Shown here piece after piece: positions 32,257-41,398 of a stretch of DNA of 64,000 nt. The notes beneath the pieces were generated by a model. That model had not been told where the DNA came from, ran no database searches, and saw only the letters and a list, made by a program, of their open reading frames with translations. The stretch's first letter is position 1; the number at the start of each line of letters is the position of its first letter. Source of the stretch: Phycisphaeraceae bacterium (GTDB lineage: Bacteria > Planctomycetota > Phycisphaerae > Phycisphaerales > Phycisphaeraceae); the NCBI GenBank assembly GCA_020849625.1, contig JADLFV010000097.1, positions 1 to 64,000 of the forward strand. Reading direction: 5' to 3'. The position numbers were made by a program, and so were the translations under genes.

Positions 32257-33501
32257 ATGAATGCGTCACGCCTCATTCTCAGCACTTTGATCAGCGTCAC
32301 CTTCGCAGTCGCAGGTGAAGGCCAGACCACGCTGTTCAACGGCGTCGAGGTTCCCGGCGTCGTCATCGATCACGTGCCGCAGTCCACCGGCCGCCATTAC
32401 GCTTCGCCCACTATCGCCATTCTGCCCGACTGCTCCTATGTCGCGGCCCACGATATTTCCGGTAAAAAAGGCTCACCCGACACCGTCGTCTTTCGCTCCA
32501 CCGATCGCGGCTTGACCTGGACTCAGATCAGCACCATCCATAATCAGTTCTGGTCCAACCTCTTCGTCCATCGCGGTGATCTTTACATCATCGGGCCCAG
32601 CAACGGGCACGGTGATCTGTACATCCGCCGCTCAACCGATGGCGGCCAAACATGGACTACGCCCACCAGCGCGGAGGACGGCATCATCCGTACCAAATCT
32701 GGCAAAAAAGGCTTTCACACCGGCCCGATGCCCATGCTCATCGCCCACGGCCGCATCTGGCGAGCTGTCGAAGACAATGCCGCGCCGGGCAAATGGCCCG
32801 AGATGTATCGGGCGGGTATGATCAGCGCCCCGGTTGACAGCGATCTGCTCCAGGCTGCAAGCTGGACGCAAAGCAACATGCTGCCGCCCAATCCCGACTG
32901 GCTTCCTTACAAGGGTTTTCTGGGCTGGCTGGAAGGCAATGCGGTGCTCGATCGCAGCGATCAGGTCGTCAACGTGCTGCGCGTGGACGTCGGCTTTGGC
33001 AAGCCCGAGGTGGCAGCCATCGCACGCATGCAGTCGCCCGAACGCATCAGCTTCGATCCGCAAAATGACATCATCCCCATGCCCGGCGGGGCCAAGAAAT
33101 TCAACATCCGCTACCACGAAGGCACCGACGCCTACTGGACGTTGGCCAACATCGTCAACGAGCAAAACTACACGCCTGTTCTGCCGCCGCGATGGATTCG
33201 CAACATGCTGGCTGTGCTGCGCAGCGATAATCTGAAGCACTGGACGGTCGAGAAGATCGTGCTCAAGGACCTGTCCGACGTGCGCCACATCGGCTTTCAT
33301 TACGTGGACTGGCAGTTCGACGGCCGCGACATGATCGGCGTGGCCCGCACCGCGTTCCCTGATGGTGAAGGCGGCGCGTCCGACTATCACAACGCCAACT
33401 TCTTCAATTTCTATCGCTTCGAAAACGTCATCCCCGAACCGTCCGCCACGGCCCTGATCCAGGAAAACCGCAACCAATTGACTGGAGAGCAAAACCCATG
33501 A
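32257..33501 (+). CDS. Array copy 6: Asp-box protein with truncated PEP-CTERM (no TM/Arg cluster)
   Basis: FRSTDRGLTW, RRSTDGGQTW; ends VIPEPSATALIQENRNQLTGEQNP; stop overlaps next ATG (ATGA). Confidence 0.87.
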   Translation: MNASRLILSTLISVTFAVAGEGQTTLFNGVEVPGVVIDHVPQSTGRHYASPTIAILPDCSYVAAHDISGKKGSPDTVVFRSTDRGLTWTQISTIHNQFWSNLFVHRGDLYIIGPSNGHGDLYIRRSTDGGQTWTTPTSAEDGIIRTKSGKKGFHTGPMPMLIAHGRIWRAVEDNAAPGKWPEMYRAGMISAPVDSDLLQAASWTQSNMLPPNPDWLPYKGFLGWLEGNAVLDRSDQVVNVLRVDVGFGKPEVAAIARMQSPERISFDPQNDIIPMPGGAKKFNIRYHEGTDAYWTLANIVNEQNYTPVLPPRWIRNMLAVLRSDNLKHWTVEKIVLKDLSDVRHIGFHYVDWQFDGRDMIGVARTAFPDGEGGASDYHNANFFNFYRFENVIPEPSATALIQENRNQLTGEQNP

Positions 33502-34715
33502 ATCCTGCACAGTTCCTTCACATCGCGCTGCTTGGTCTGACGATTCCCTTCACTGTCGAAGGTCAGACCACGCTGTTCAATGGCGTGACGGTGCCCGGCG
33601 TGGTCATCGCCCACGAGCCGCCGACCATCAAATGCTTTATTGGTTCACCCTCCATCGCTATCCTGCCCAACGGCGACTACGTCGCCTCGCACGACCTTTT
33701 CGGGCGCGACAGCGGCTCCGAGACCGACGACAACATCAGCCGGGTCTATCGCTCCACGGATCGCGGTCAGACCTGGTCCCTTGCCGCCACGCTCCGTGGT
33801 CAGCACTGGTCCAACCTCTTCGTTCTCGACGGCGCGCTCTACATCCTCGGCCCGTCCAAGCACCACGGCGACATGGTCATCCGTCGCTCCACGGATGGCG
33901 GCATCACCTGGACTGAGCCGACTGATTCCAAGTCCGGCCGGTTGCGATCCACCGGCGATGCGTTCGGTTTCCACACCTCCTCCGTGCCCGTGGTCATACA
34001 CGCCGGCCGCATCTGGCGTGCCTATGAAAAACACGGCGGCGGCGAAAAATGGCCGCACGGCTACCAGGCGGTGGTCATGAGCGCTGCGATCGACAGCGAT
34101 CTGCTCAACGCTGACAGTTGGACACACACCAACACGCTTTCGCACAACAGCGACTGGCTGCCTGACAGCGGGTTCGGCGGCTGGCTCGAAGGCAACGTCG
34201 TGGTCGATCCTGACGGCAACATCGTCAACGTCCTCCGCGTCCAGGTCAGTGAAGGTCAACCTGAGTGGGTCGCCATCGCCCGCGTCCACGGAACAGAGAG
34301 CCTGACCTTCGACCCGGTCAACGACTTGATCCCCTTCAACGGCGGGTCCAAGAAATTCAACATCCGCTTCCACGAGGGCTCGGGCAAATACTGGTCGCTG
34401 GTCAATCTCATCAACGAGCAGAACCATAATCCTGAAATGATGCCCGCCCGCATTCGCAACATCGTCGCCCTGGTGTCGTCGAGCGACCTGCGGCAGTGGG
34501 CTGTGGATCGCATCGTGATTCAGGACCTGTCCGACGTGAAGAAGATCGGCTTTCAATACCTCGACTGGCTGCCCGACGGCGCCGACATCATCGCTGTCAG
34601 CCGCACTGCTTACCCCGACGGCAGCGGCGAAGCTGACAACTATCACAACGCCAACTTCCTCACCTTCCACCGCATCCCCGGCGTATTCCAAAGCGAGCAA
34701 ACACCATCACCATGA
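33498..34715 (+). CDS. Array copy 7: Asp-box protein without PEP-CTERM
   Basis: YRSTDRGQTW, RRSTDGGITW; ends FHRIPGVFQSEQTPSP; ATGA overlaps at both ends. Confidence 0.87.
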   Translation: MNPAQFLHIALLGLTIPFTVEGQTTLFNGVTVPGVVIAHEPPTIKCFIGSPSIAILPNGDYVASHDLFGRDSGSETDDNISRVYRSTDRGQTWSLAATLRGQHWSNLFVLDGALYILGPSKHHGDMVIRRSTDGGITWTEPTDSKSGRLRSTGDAFGFHTSSVPVVIHAGRIWRAYEKHGGGEKWPHGYQAVVMSAAIDSDLLNADSWTHTNTLSHNSDWLPDSGFGGWLEGNVVVDPDGNIVNVLRVQVSEGQPEWVAIARVHGTESLTFDPVNDLIPFNGGSKKFNIRFHEGSGKYWSLVNLINEQNHNPEMMPARIRNIVALVSSSDLRQWAVDRIVIQDLSDVKKIGFQYLDWLPDGADIIAVSRTAYPDGSGEADNYHNANFLTFHRIPGVFQSEQTPSP

Positions 34716-36052
34716 TCCGGCGCGCTCCCACGCTTGTGGCGGTTGTCGGGCTGCTTTTCGCCGCCGTCGATCAATCCATCCTCGCCCAGACCACGCTGTT
34801 CAATGGCGTGGAAGTGCCGGGCGTCGTGATCGCACATTCCCCGGCCTCCACCGGGCATTACCTGGCGTCGCCTTCCATCGTTATCATGCCCAACGGTGAT
34901 TATGTCGCCTCGCACAACGTCTCCGGCACGGGCAATCCATACACCCGCGTCTATCGCTCCACGGACCGCGGCCAGAGCTGGAACCAGATCAGCACCATCA
35001 CATTTCAGACCTGGGCCAATCTGTTCCTTCACGACCACGACCTTTATATCCTGGGCACCAGCAAGAGTCTGGGCAACCTGGTCATCCGCCGCTCCACGGA
35101 CGGCGGGGTGACCTGGACAACGCCCACCAGCGCGGCCACGGGTTTGTTGAAGACACTGACGAGCAGCTATGCCTATCACACCGCACCGGTGCCGGTGGTG
35201 GTGGCCGACGGCCGCATCTGGCGCGCGTATGAAGACAATGGCGGCAGCGGCGAATGGGCCTACTACCATCGCATCGCCGTGATGAGCGCCCCGGTGGACA
35301 GCGATCTTCTCAATGCCGCCAACTGGACGCACACCAACCTGCTGACCAGCAACACCGCCTGGCTGCCGAGCAACGGTTTCCAGGGCTGGCTGGAAGGCAA
35401 TGCCGTGGTGGATCGTGAGGGGAAGGTCGTCAACGTGCTGCGGGTGGACGTCGGGCGGGGCAAGCCCGAAGTCGCTGCCATCGCCCGCGTGCAGGACACT
35501 TCCACCCTGACCTTCGATGCCGCCCACGACATCGTCCCCATGCCCGGCGGCGCCAAGAAGTTCACCATCCGCTACCACGAAGGCAGCGACGCCTATTGGA
35601 CGCTGGCCAGCATCGTTAACGATGACAATTACATCGCCAGGGATTACCCGCGCTGGATCCGCAACACGCTGGCCCTGTTGCGCAGTGACGACCTGAGGAA
35701 CTGGACGGTCGAGCGAATCGTGCTCCAGGATTTGACCGACGTGGACCACATCGGGTTCCACTATGTCGATTGGCAATTCGACGGCAACGACATCGTGGCT
35801 GTGTCACGCACCGCCTATCCCGACGGTTTGGGTGGGGCTCACAATTACCATGACGCCAACTTCTTCACCTTCCACCGCGTGGTGGGGGTGGTTCCCGAGC
35901 CGGGGGTCGCCGCCTGGCTTGTGATTTTTTCGCTCCTTGGAATGATTCGACGCAACCGGGAGTCCTGGCGGTCGTATGGGCCCGGGGGGCGTTGTGTCTG
36001 TCAGCCTGAGCCGTCATCCGCTCTCTCCCACCACAGTGAGATCAAGACATGA
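34712..36052 (+). CDS. Array copy 8: Asp-box protein with PEP-CTERM followed by a ~30 aa tail
   Basis: YRSTDRGQSW, RRSTDGGVTW; VVPEPGVAAWLVIFSLLGMIRRNRE then SWRSYGPGGRCVCQPEPSSALSHHSEIKT. Confidence 0.87.
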   Translation: MIRRAPTLVAVVGLLFAAVDQSILAQTTLFNGVEVPGVVIAHSPASTGHYLASPSIVIMPNGDYVASHNVSGTGNPYTRVYRSTDRGQSWNQISTITFQTWANLFLHDHDLYILGTSKSLGNLVIRRSTDGGVTWTTPTSAATGLLKTLTSSYAYHTAPVPVVVADGRIWRAYEDNGGSGEWAYYHRIAVMSAPVDSDLLNAANWTHTNLLTSNTAWLPSNGFQGWLEGNAVVDREGKVVNVLRVDVGRGKPEVAAIARVQDTSTLTFDAAHDIVPMPGGAKKFTIRYHEGSDAYWTLASIVNDDNYIARDYPRWIRNTLALLRSDDLRNWTVERIVLQDLTDVDHIGFHYVDWQFDGNDIVAVSRTAYPDGLGGAHNYHDANFFTFHRVVGVVPEPGVAAWLVIFSLLGMIRRNRESWRSYGPGGRCVCQPEPSSALSHHSEIKT

Positions 36053-39036
36053 AGCCGCGAAATTCGTTCGGTTTGCACGCTGTTGTACTATGCTGGGTCT
36101 TCGCATGGATTGCGGGCCTGTCCCAGGCCCAGATCACCGAATTCAACGGCGTCGAGGTGCCGGGGGTGGTCATCGCCCACATCGCCGCCTCCAACGATTA
36201 CAAATACAACTCGCCCTCCATCGTCATCATGCCCAACGGCGACTACGTCGCCGCTCACGACGTCACCGGCAACAATGCGCCGACGCCCAACCCCACCTAC
36301 GTTTATCGCTCCACCGATCAGGGCCTGACCTGGACCAAGGTCAGCACCGTCAGCAACCTGATCTGGGCCAACCTCTATGTGCATAACGGCGACCTGTACC
36401 TGATGGGTCGTAACGGGTCCGGCTTTTACATCCGCAAGTCCACCGATGCCGGCTCTACCTGGACCAACCCCACCTCCAGCACCACGGGCATGATCTCAAA
36501 CATTCCTGGCAGCACTTTCCATACAGCGCCCGTGGCGATGGTCGAATACAACGGTCGCCTGTGGCGCAGCATCGAGACGCGCGCCAGTGGTGTCAGCGGA
36601 TCGAGTGCCGGCGTGATGAGCGCTCCGATCGGCTCCGACCTTCTCAATGCCGCCAACTGGACATTCAGCAATCGCATCCTCAACCAGGAAAGTTGGCTCC
36701 CCGACAACCATTTCGAAGACTGGATCGAAGGCAACGTGGTCATCGATCGCAACGGTCAACTGGTCAACATCATGCGCGTGGGTGTTCCGCGCGGCGATGA
36801 TGAAGTGGCCGCCATCATGCGCGTGCAGAACCCAACGACCATCACTTTCGATTCCGGGGGTGACATCATTGACTTCAACGGCGGGGCCAAGAAGTTCACC
36901 ATCCGCTACGACCCGGTCAGCGACCGCTACTGGTCCCTGGCCAATATCATCACGCCTTACAACACCGATGTCACCATCCTGCCCAGCTCGCACCGTGACA
37001 TCCTCGCCCTGGTGCAGTCGCGCGACATGCGCAACTGGGACGTCGAGCGAATCGTGGTGCAGGACCTTTCGGATCAGGACAACATCGGTTTTCAGTACGT
37101 GGACTGGCAGTTCGATGGCGACGACCTGATCGCTGCCTCGCGCACCGCCTATCCCGACGGCTTGGGCGGGGCCATCCGCTTCCACGATGCCAACTTCTTC
37201 ACCTTCCATCGCATCGAAAACTACGCCACCACCCGCCCCACCCAAGCCCTGGTCGCGGACACCAACAACAACCAGGTCATGCGCTACGAGTTGACCGAGA
37301 CCAACCTGTGGATGCCCGTGGGCAAGTTCCAGTTGGGCAACACCTTCGCCGGGGCCGCCCTCATCAAGCCCATGGGCCTGGCCAAGAATGACGACGGCGA
37401 CGTGTTCATCGGCGAGCAGACCGACGGCGGACGCATCCTGCGCTTCGATTCGGCCGGCAACTTCCTCAACGTCGTGGCCAAAGAAGGTGTGAACTTCACC
37501 GGCCAGCCCGAGGGCCTGACTATGGGGCCCGACGGCATGCTCTACATGTCCGTCGCCTTCGGCACCAATCCTGCTGACAAGATCTATCGCATCGATCCGG
37601 CCAGCGGCGCCACCACACTCTTCATCGACACCACCTTCACCGGCGGCACGCTGGAAAACCCCCGCGCCATCGCCTTCGGCGACGACGGGAACCTTTACGT
37701 GGCCGACCGCGAAGGCGACGTTTTCCGCCGCTTCGACGGCACCACCGGCGCGTTCCTGGGCAACCTCTACTCCGGCAATTCGCCCGAGGGTCTGACCTGG
37801 GATCAGTTCCAGAACAAGCTCATCGCCACCTACCGCGATGACGGAGCCGCCAACATCGTCGAACTGGGCACCAGCGGCGGCGCCAACACGGTGTACAACC
37901 TCTCCAACATCGGCCGGGCCCTTGGCATCGTCGTCATCGACGGCCAGACCTACTGGTCCGACTGGGACAACAACAAAATCTACAAGCTCAAAGACACCAA
38001 CCAGATCGCCACCAGCGTCAGCGGACTCAACCGCCCCGGCCATCTGCTGCAGGTCGATCCCATGCCTATCGGAGAACGCTCCTGGACCAACACCAGCGCC
38101 AGCAACTGGCGCGACTGGGACAACTGGACCTACTGGAGCCGGCCCGACACCAGCGACGAGATCGCGGTCTTCGGCAGTGCCGCCGGCGTCACCACCTATG
38201 CCTACATCAACGCCGGCGAAAACTTCACCGTCAAGGGCCTGCGTTTCCGTAACAGCCAGCGCTACATCATCGACGGCGACGGCGCCCTGACCCTGGAAGC
38301 CTACTCCGGCCGCTGCTCCATCGACGTGCTCGATGGCAGCCAGTGGATCCGCGTCAACACCACGCTCAACGACGCCACCGACGTCACCGTCAACGATGCG
38401 GCCGACGAACTGAGCTTCCGCGATACGGTCGATCTCAACGGCAATGAACTGGTCAAGCGCGGGGCCGGCAAGCTGACCTTCAACGCGGGACTGGTCATGC
38501 ACGGCGGCAAGCTGGTGACCGACGGCCTGAGCCCCATCACCTTCAACACCGCCAGCACCGGCCTGCACACGCTCGACGGCGGCATCGAATTCCGCCCCGA
38601 TGAAAACACGCCCCTGGAATTCGGCGAAAGCTTCGACCTGATCGACGGCCAGCAGTACTTCGGCGGCCAGTTCTTCAACGCCCTCGTGCTGCCCACGCTC
38701 GACCCGGCCCTGAAATGGGCCGGCAACAACTTCTTTATCGACGGCATCATCACCATCGTCGCCTCCGTGGCCGCTGACGCCAACCTCGACGGCGTGGTCA
38801 ACCTCAGCGATCTGCAGATTCTTGGCGACAACTGGCAATCCGCCTCCGCCGACTGGACCACCGGCGACTTCACCGGCGATGGCATCGTCAACCTGGCCGA
38901 CCTTCAGGTCCTCGGCGATCACTGGGGCGACATCGCTACGGACTTGGCTGAACTGGCTGTGACCATTCCTGAACCGGCCGGCGCGTTACTGATCAGTGTG
39001 GGTGTTGTGTGGGTGCTGTTCCGTCGGCGCGACTGA
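36049..39036 (+). CDS. Array copy 9: Asp-box propeller + NHL-like propeller + beta-strand domain + dockerin-like repeats + PEP-CTERM
   Basis: YRSTDQGLTW, RKSTDAGSTW; ALVADTNNNQVMRYE...; DANLDGVVNLSDLQILGDNW; IPEPAGALLISVGVVWVLFRRRD. Confidence 0.88.
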   Translation: MKPRNSFGLHAVVLCWVFAWIAGLSQAQITEFNGVEVPGVVIAHIAASNDYKYNSPSIVIMPNGDYVAAHDVTGNNAPTPNPTYVYRSTDQGLTWTKVSTVSNLIWANLYVHNGDLYLMGRNGSGFYIRKSTDAGSTWTNPTSSTTGMISNIPGSTFHTAPVAMVEYNGRLWRSIETRASGVSGSSAGVMSAPIGSDLLNAANWTFSNRILNQESWLPDNHFEDWIEGNVVIDRNGQLVNIMRVGVPRGDDEVAAIMRVQNPTTITFDSGGDIIDFNGGAKKFTIRYDPVSDRYWSLANIITPYNTDVTILPSSHRDILALVQSRDMRNWDVERIVVQDLSDQDNIGFQYVDWQFDGDDLIAASRTAYPDGLGGAIRFHDANFFTFHRIENYATTRPTQALVADTNNNQVMRYELTETNLWMPVGKFQLGNTFAGAALIKPMGLAKNDDGDVFIGEQTDGGRILRFDSAGNFLNVVAKEGVNFTGQPEGLTMGPDGMLYMSVAFGTNPADKIYRIDPASGATTLFIDTTFTGGTLENPRAIAFGDDGNLYVADREGDVFRRFDGTTGAFLGNLYSGNSPEGLTWDQFQNKLIATYRDDGAANIVELGTSGGANTVYNLSNIGRALGIVVIDGQTYWSDWDNNKIYKLKDTNQIATSVSGLNRPGHLLQVDPMPIGERSWTNTSASNWRDWDNWTYWSRPDTSDEIAVFGSAAGVTTYAYINAGENFTVKGLRFRNSQRYIIDGDGALTLEAYSGRCSIDVLDGSQWIRVNTTLNDATDVTVNDAADELSFRDTVDLNGNELVKRGAGKLTFNAGLVMHGGKLVTDGLSPITFNTASTGLHTLDGGIEFRPDENTPLEFGESFDLIDGQQYFGGQFFNALVLPTLDPALKWAGNNFFIDGIITIVASVAADANLDGVVNLSDLQILGDNWQSASADWTTGDFTGDGIVNLADLQVLGDHWGDIATDLAELAVTIPEPAGALLISVGVVWVLFRRRD

Positions 39037-39061
39037 ATGTCGCTTTGACAGGTGCTCGAAC

Positions 39062-41275
39062 ATGCGCTATTCCGTTTCTTGTGTGGGCAGTCTGTGCCTG
39101 TGTCTGTGCCTGCTGACGCTGTCCTTTCCCGCAGATGCTCAGGATTTCTCCGTCGTGCCCGGCGTGGTGATCAACTACGAGGAATCGCCCGCCTACTACT
39201 TCGACGGCAACGGCACCCGCGTGTTCACCGAGCCGCGCGTGTTCCTGGCCACACCCTCCATCACCATCATGCCCAACGGCGACTACATCGTCTCCCATGA
39301 TTACTTCAGCTCCGGCACCAACGAAGACACCGTCAAAGTCTTCCGTTCCACCGACAAAGGCCAGACCTGGACCTATCAATCCACGGTTATGGACGCCTTC
39401 TGGTGCACCATCTTCGAACACAACGGCGACCTCTATCTCATGGGCGATCGCCAGGGCGGCAGCAACGGCGACATCCTCATCCGCAAATCCACCGACTACG
39501 GCGTCACCTGGACCAATCCCGTCGATGCCAACAGCGGATTTCTGCGCGACGGCGACTACGGCGGCACCGCCAACACACCGACCATCTATGACGGCCGCAT
39601 CTGGATTGCGGAGCACAACCGCCTGATGTCTGCACCGGTCGATTCCAACCTGCTGCTAGCCAGTTCATGGACGCTGTCCAACACGCTCACGGCCGGCAGC
39701 GGCGAGGCCCAGGTCGTGGCGTCACCGCAGACCGGCGTGGTCATGCTGCCCGTGGTCGGCAATCAGGATTACACCTACCTCATCCGCGCCACGGCCAACC
39801 CCGCGGTCATCAGCAGCCCCCCCAGCAGCGAACACATCTCTCTGCCCGGGGCCGGCAAGAAGTTCGCCGCACAATATGACCCGGTTTCCGAGAAGTTCTA
39901 CGTGCTCGACAATCCCGTGCTGCCAGTCCACGAGGGCATCACCGGCTCAGGGCTCACCCGCACCACCGCGGCCATGTTCTCTTCCAAAGACCTGGTCAAC
40001 TGGGACATGGAGAAAATTTTCCTGTTCACTCCTAACGTCGATGGCGAGTTCGGCGAAGGATTCCAGTACTTCAACTTCGCCATCGATGGCGACGACATGG
40101 CGGTCGCTTCCCGCACCGCCATTGCTATCCCCGGCGAAAACCCACCGCCCCGCGGCCACGACTCCAACCTCATCACCTTCCACGTCATCGATCACTTCCG
40201 CACTGCCTCGCCCGATCAATACCTGATGGTGGATACTGCCGGCAACCAGGTGCTGCGCTTCGAGACGACGCAACACGAAGATGCGCCATTGGGCAAATTC
40301 ACTCTGGGCACCACTTTCGCAGGCTCGGCGCTGAACCAACCTGACGGCGTAGGCCAGGCTGCCAACGGCGATGTGTACATCCGCGAACAAGGCGGGCGCA
40401 TCCTGCGCTTCGATACCCTGGGCAACTTCATCGAAACGGTCGTCTCATCGCCCGTGGCGTTCAGTTCGCAACTGGCCATCCAGCAGGCAGCGTCCGGCGA
40501 ACGAACCTGGCAGGCTTCCAGCACGGGCGACTGGTTCGATGCGGACAACTGGTACTACTGGTGCCGGCCCGACACAAACGATGAAGTCGCCAACTTCGGC
40601 TCCGCCGTCGCCGCGGACACCGCCATCAGCATGAACCAGTCTTTCACCATGAAAGGTCTGCGCTTCCGCAGCGCCAGGAAATACAGCATCGTCGGCACCG
40701 GCAACATCACCCTCACCGCCTCCAATGGCCACGGCCTCCTGGATGTGCAGCAGGGCCAACACACGGTCATCGTCCCCGTCCTGCTCAACAGCGACGTGGA
40801 CGCCTTCATTGCTGATTCATCTGTGCTGCAATTCAAGAAGAAGGTTGACCTCGATGGACGCAAGATGTACATCCGCGGGCAGGGCCGGCTGTGGGTTTAC
40901 GATCAGTTCATCATGCACGGTGGCACGCTCGTCCTCGACGGGCTGAAGCCTTTCAACGTGGGTAACACCTCCAGTCTCGTCCTTGATGGGGATCTCCAGT
41001 TCGCGCCAGACGCCAGCCTGTCGCTTGCTTTGGGAGAAAGTTTCGAACTGCTCAATGGTGTCGCTTACGTTGCTGATCCGTTCGATCACCTCATACTGCC
41101 GTCACTGCCCGACGGGCTGAGTTGGGACACCTCCACCCTGTACGTCAATGGCATGGTGACAATCATCCCAGAACCGGCCGCGATGCTGCTCGTGCTGCCG
41201 ACGACCGCACTGGTGCTGAGCCGCCGCCGCTCGGGTAACACGTTTTTTGATCACATCAAGCACTCGCATTTTTAA
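39062..41275 (+). CDS. Array copy 10: divergent Asp-box protein with contracted NHL region, beta-strand domain, PEP-CTERM
   Basis: FRSTDKGQTW, RKSTDYGVTW; lacks QTTLFNG leader; IIPEPAAMLLVLPTTALVLSRRRSG. Confidence 0.87.
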   Translation: MRYSVSCVGSLCLCLCLLTLSFPADAQDFSVVPGVVINYEESPAYYFDGNGTRVFTEPRVFLATPSITIMPNGDYIVSHDYFSSGTNEDTVKVFRSTDKGQTWTYQSTVMDAFWCTIFEHNGDLYLMGDRQGGSNGDILIRKSTDYGVTWTNPVDANSGFLRDGDYGGTANTPTIYDGRIWIAEHNRLMSAPVDSNLLLASSWTLSNTLTAGSGEAQVVASPQTGVVMLPVVGNQDYTYLIRATANPAVISSPPSSEHISLPGAGKKFAAQYDPVSEKFYVLDNPVLPVHEGITGSGLTRTTAAMFSSKDLVNWDMEKIFLFTPNVDGEFGEGFQYFNFAIDGDDMAVASRTAIAIPGENPPPRGHDSNLITFHVIDHFRTASPDQYLMVDTAGNQVLRFETTQHEDAPLGKFTLGTTFAGSALNQPDGVGQAANGDVYIREQGGRILRFDTLGNFIETVVSSPVAFSSQLAIQQAASGERTWQASSTGDWFDADNWYYWCRPDTNDEVANFGSAVAADTAISMNQSFTMKGLRFRSARKYSIVGTGNITLTASNGHGLLDVQQGQHTVIVPVLLNSDVDAFIADSSVLQFKKKVDLDGRKMYIRGQGRLWVYDQFIMHGGTLVLDGLKPFNVGNTSSLVLDGDLQFAPDASLSLALGESFELLNGVAYVADPFDHLILPSLPDGLSWDTSTLYVNGMVTIIPEPAAMLLVLPTTALVLSRRRSGNTFFDHIKHSHF

Positions 41276-41398
41276 CGCTTCTTGTATCACTGGCCGGATG
41301 GCACCATAGCTCAACCTCAGCGCAATAGCCGCGTCTGGTGAACCAGCCACGAGCCGGCCCGATGGACCGCAAGGGTCAGGCACGATAGTCTCTTGGCC

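Noticed and set aside
36496-38922. 808-aa antisense ORF opposite array copy 9
   Set aside because: Arises from GC-rich codon structure on the sense strand; low-complexity V/G/A/D-rich translation with no family motifs, while the sense gene is strongly supported.
23923-41275. Paralog array considered as assembly duplication
   Set aside because: Copies differ widely in length, domains and central segments, so they are diverged genes rather than a collapsed or duplicated contig artefact.
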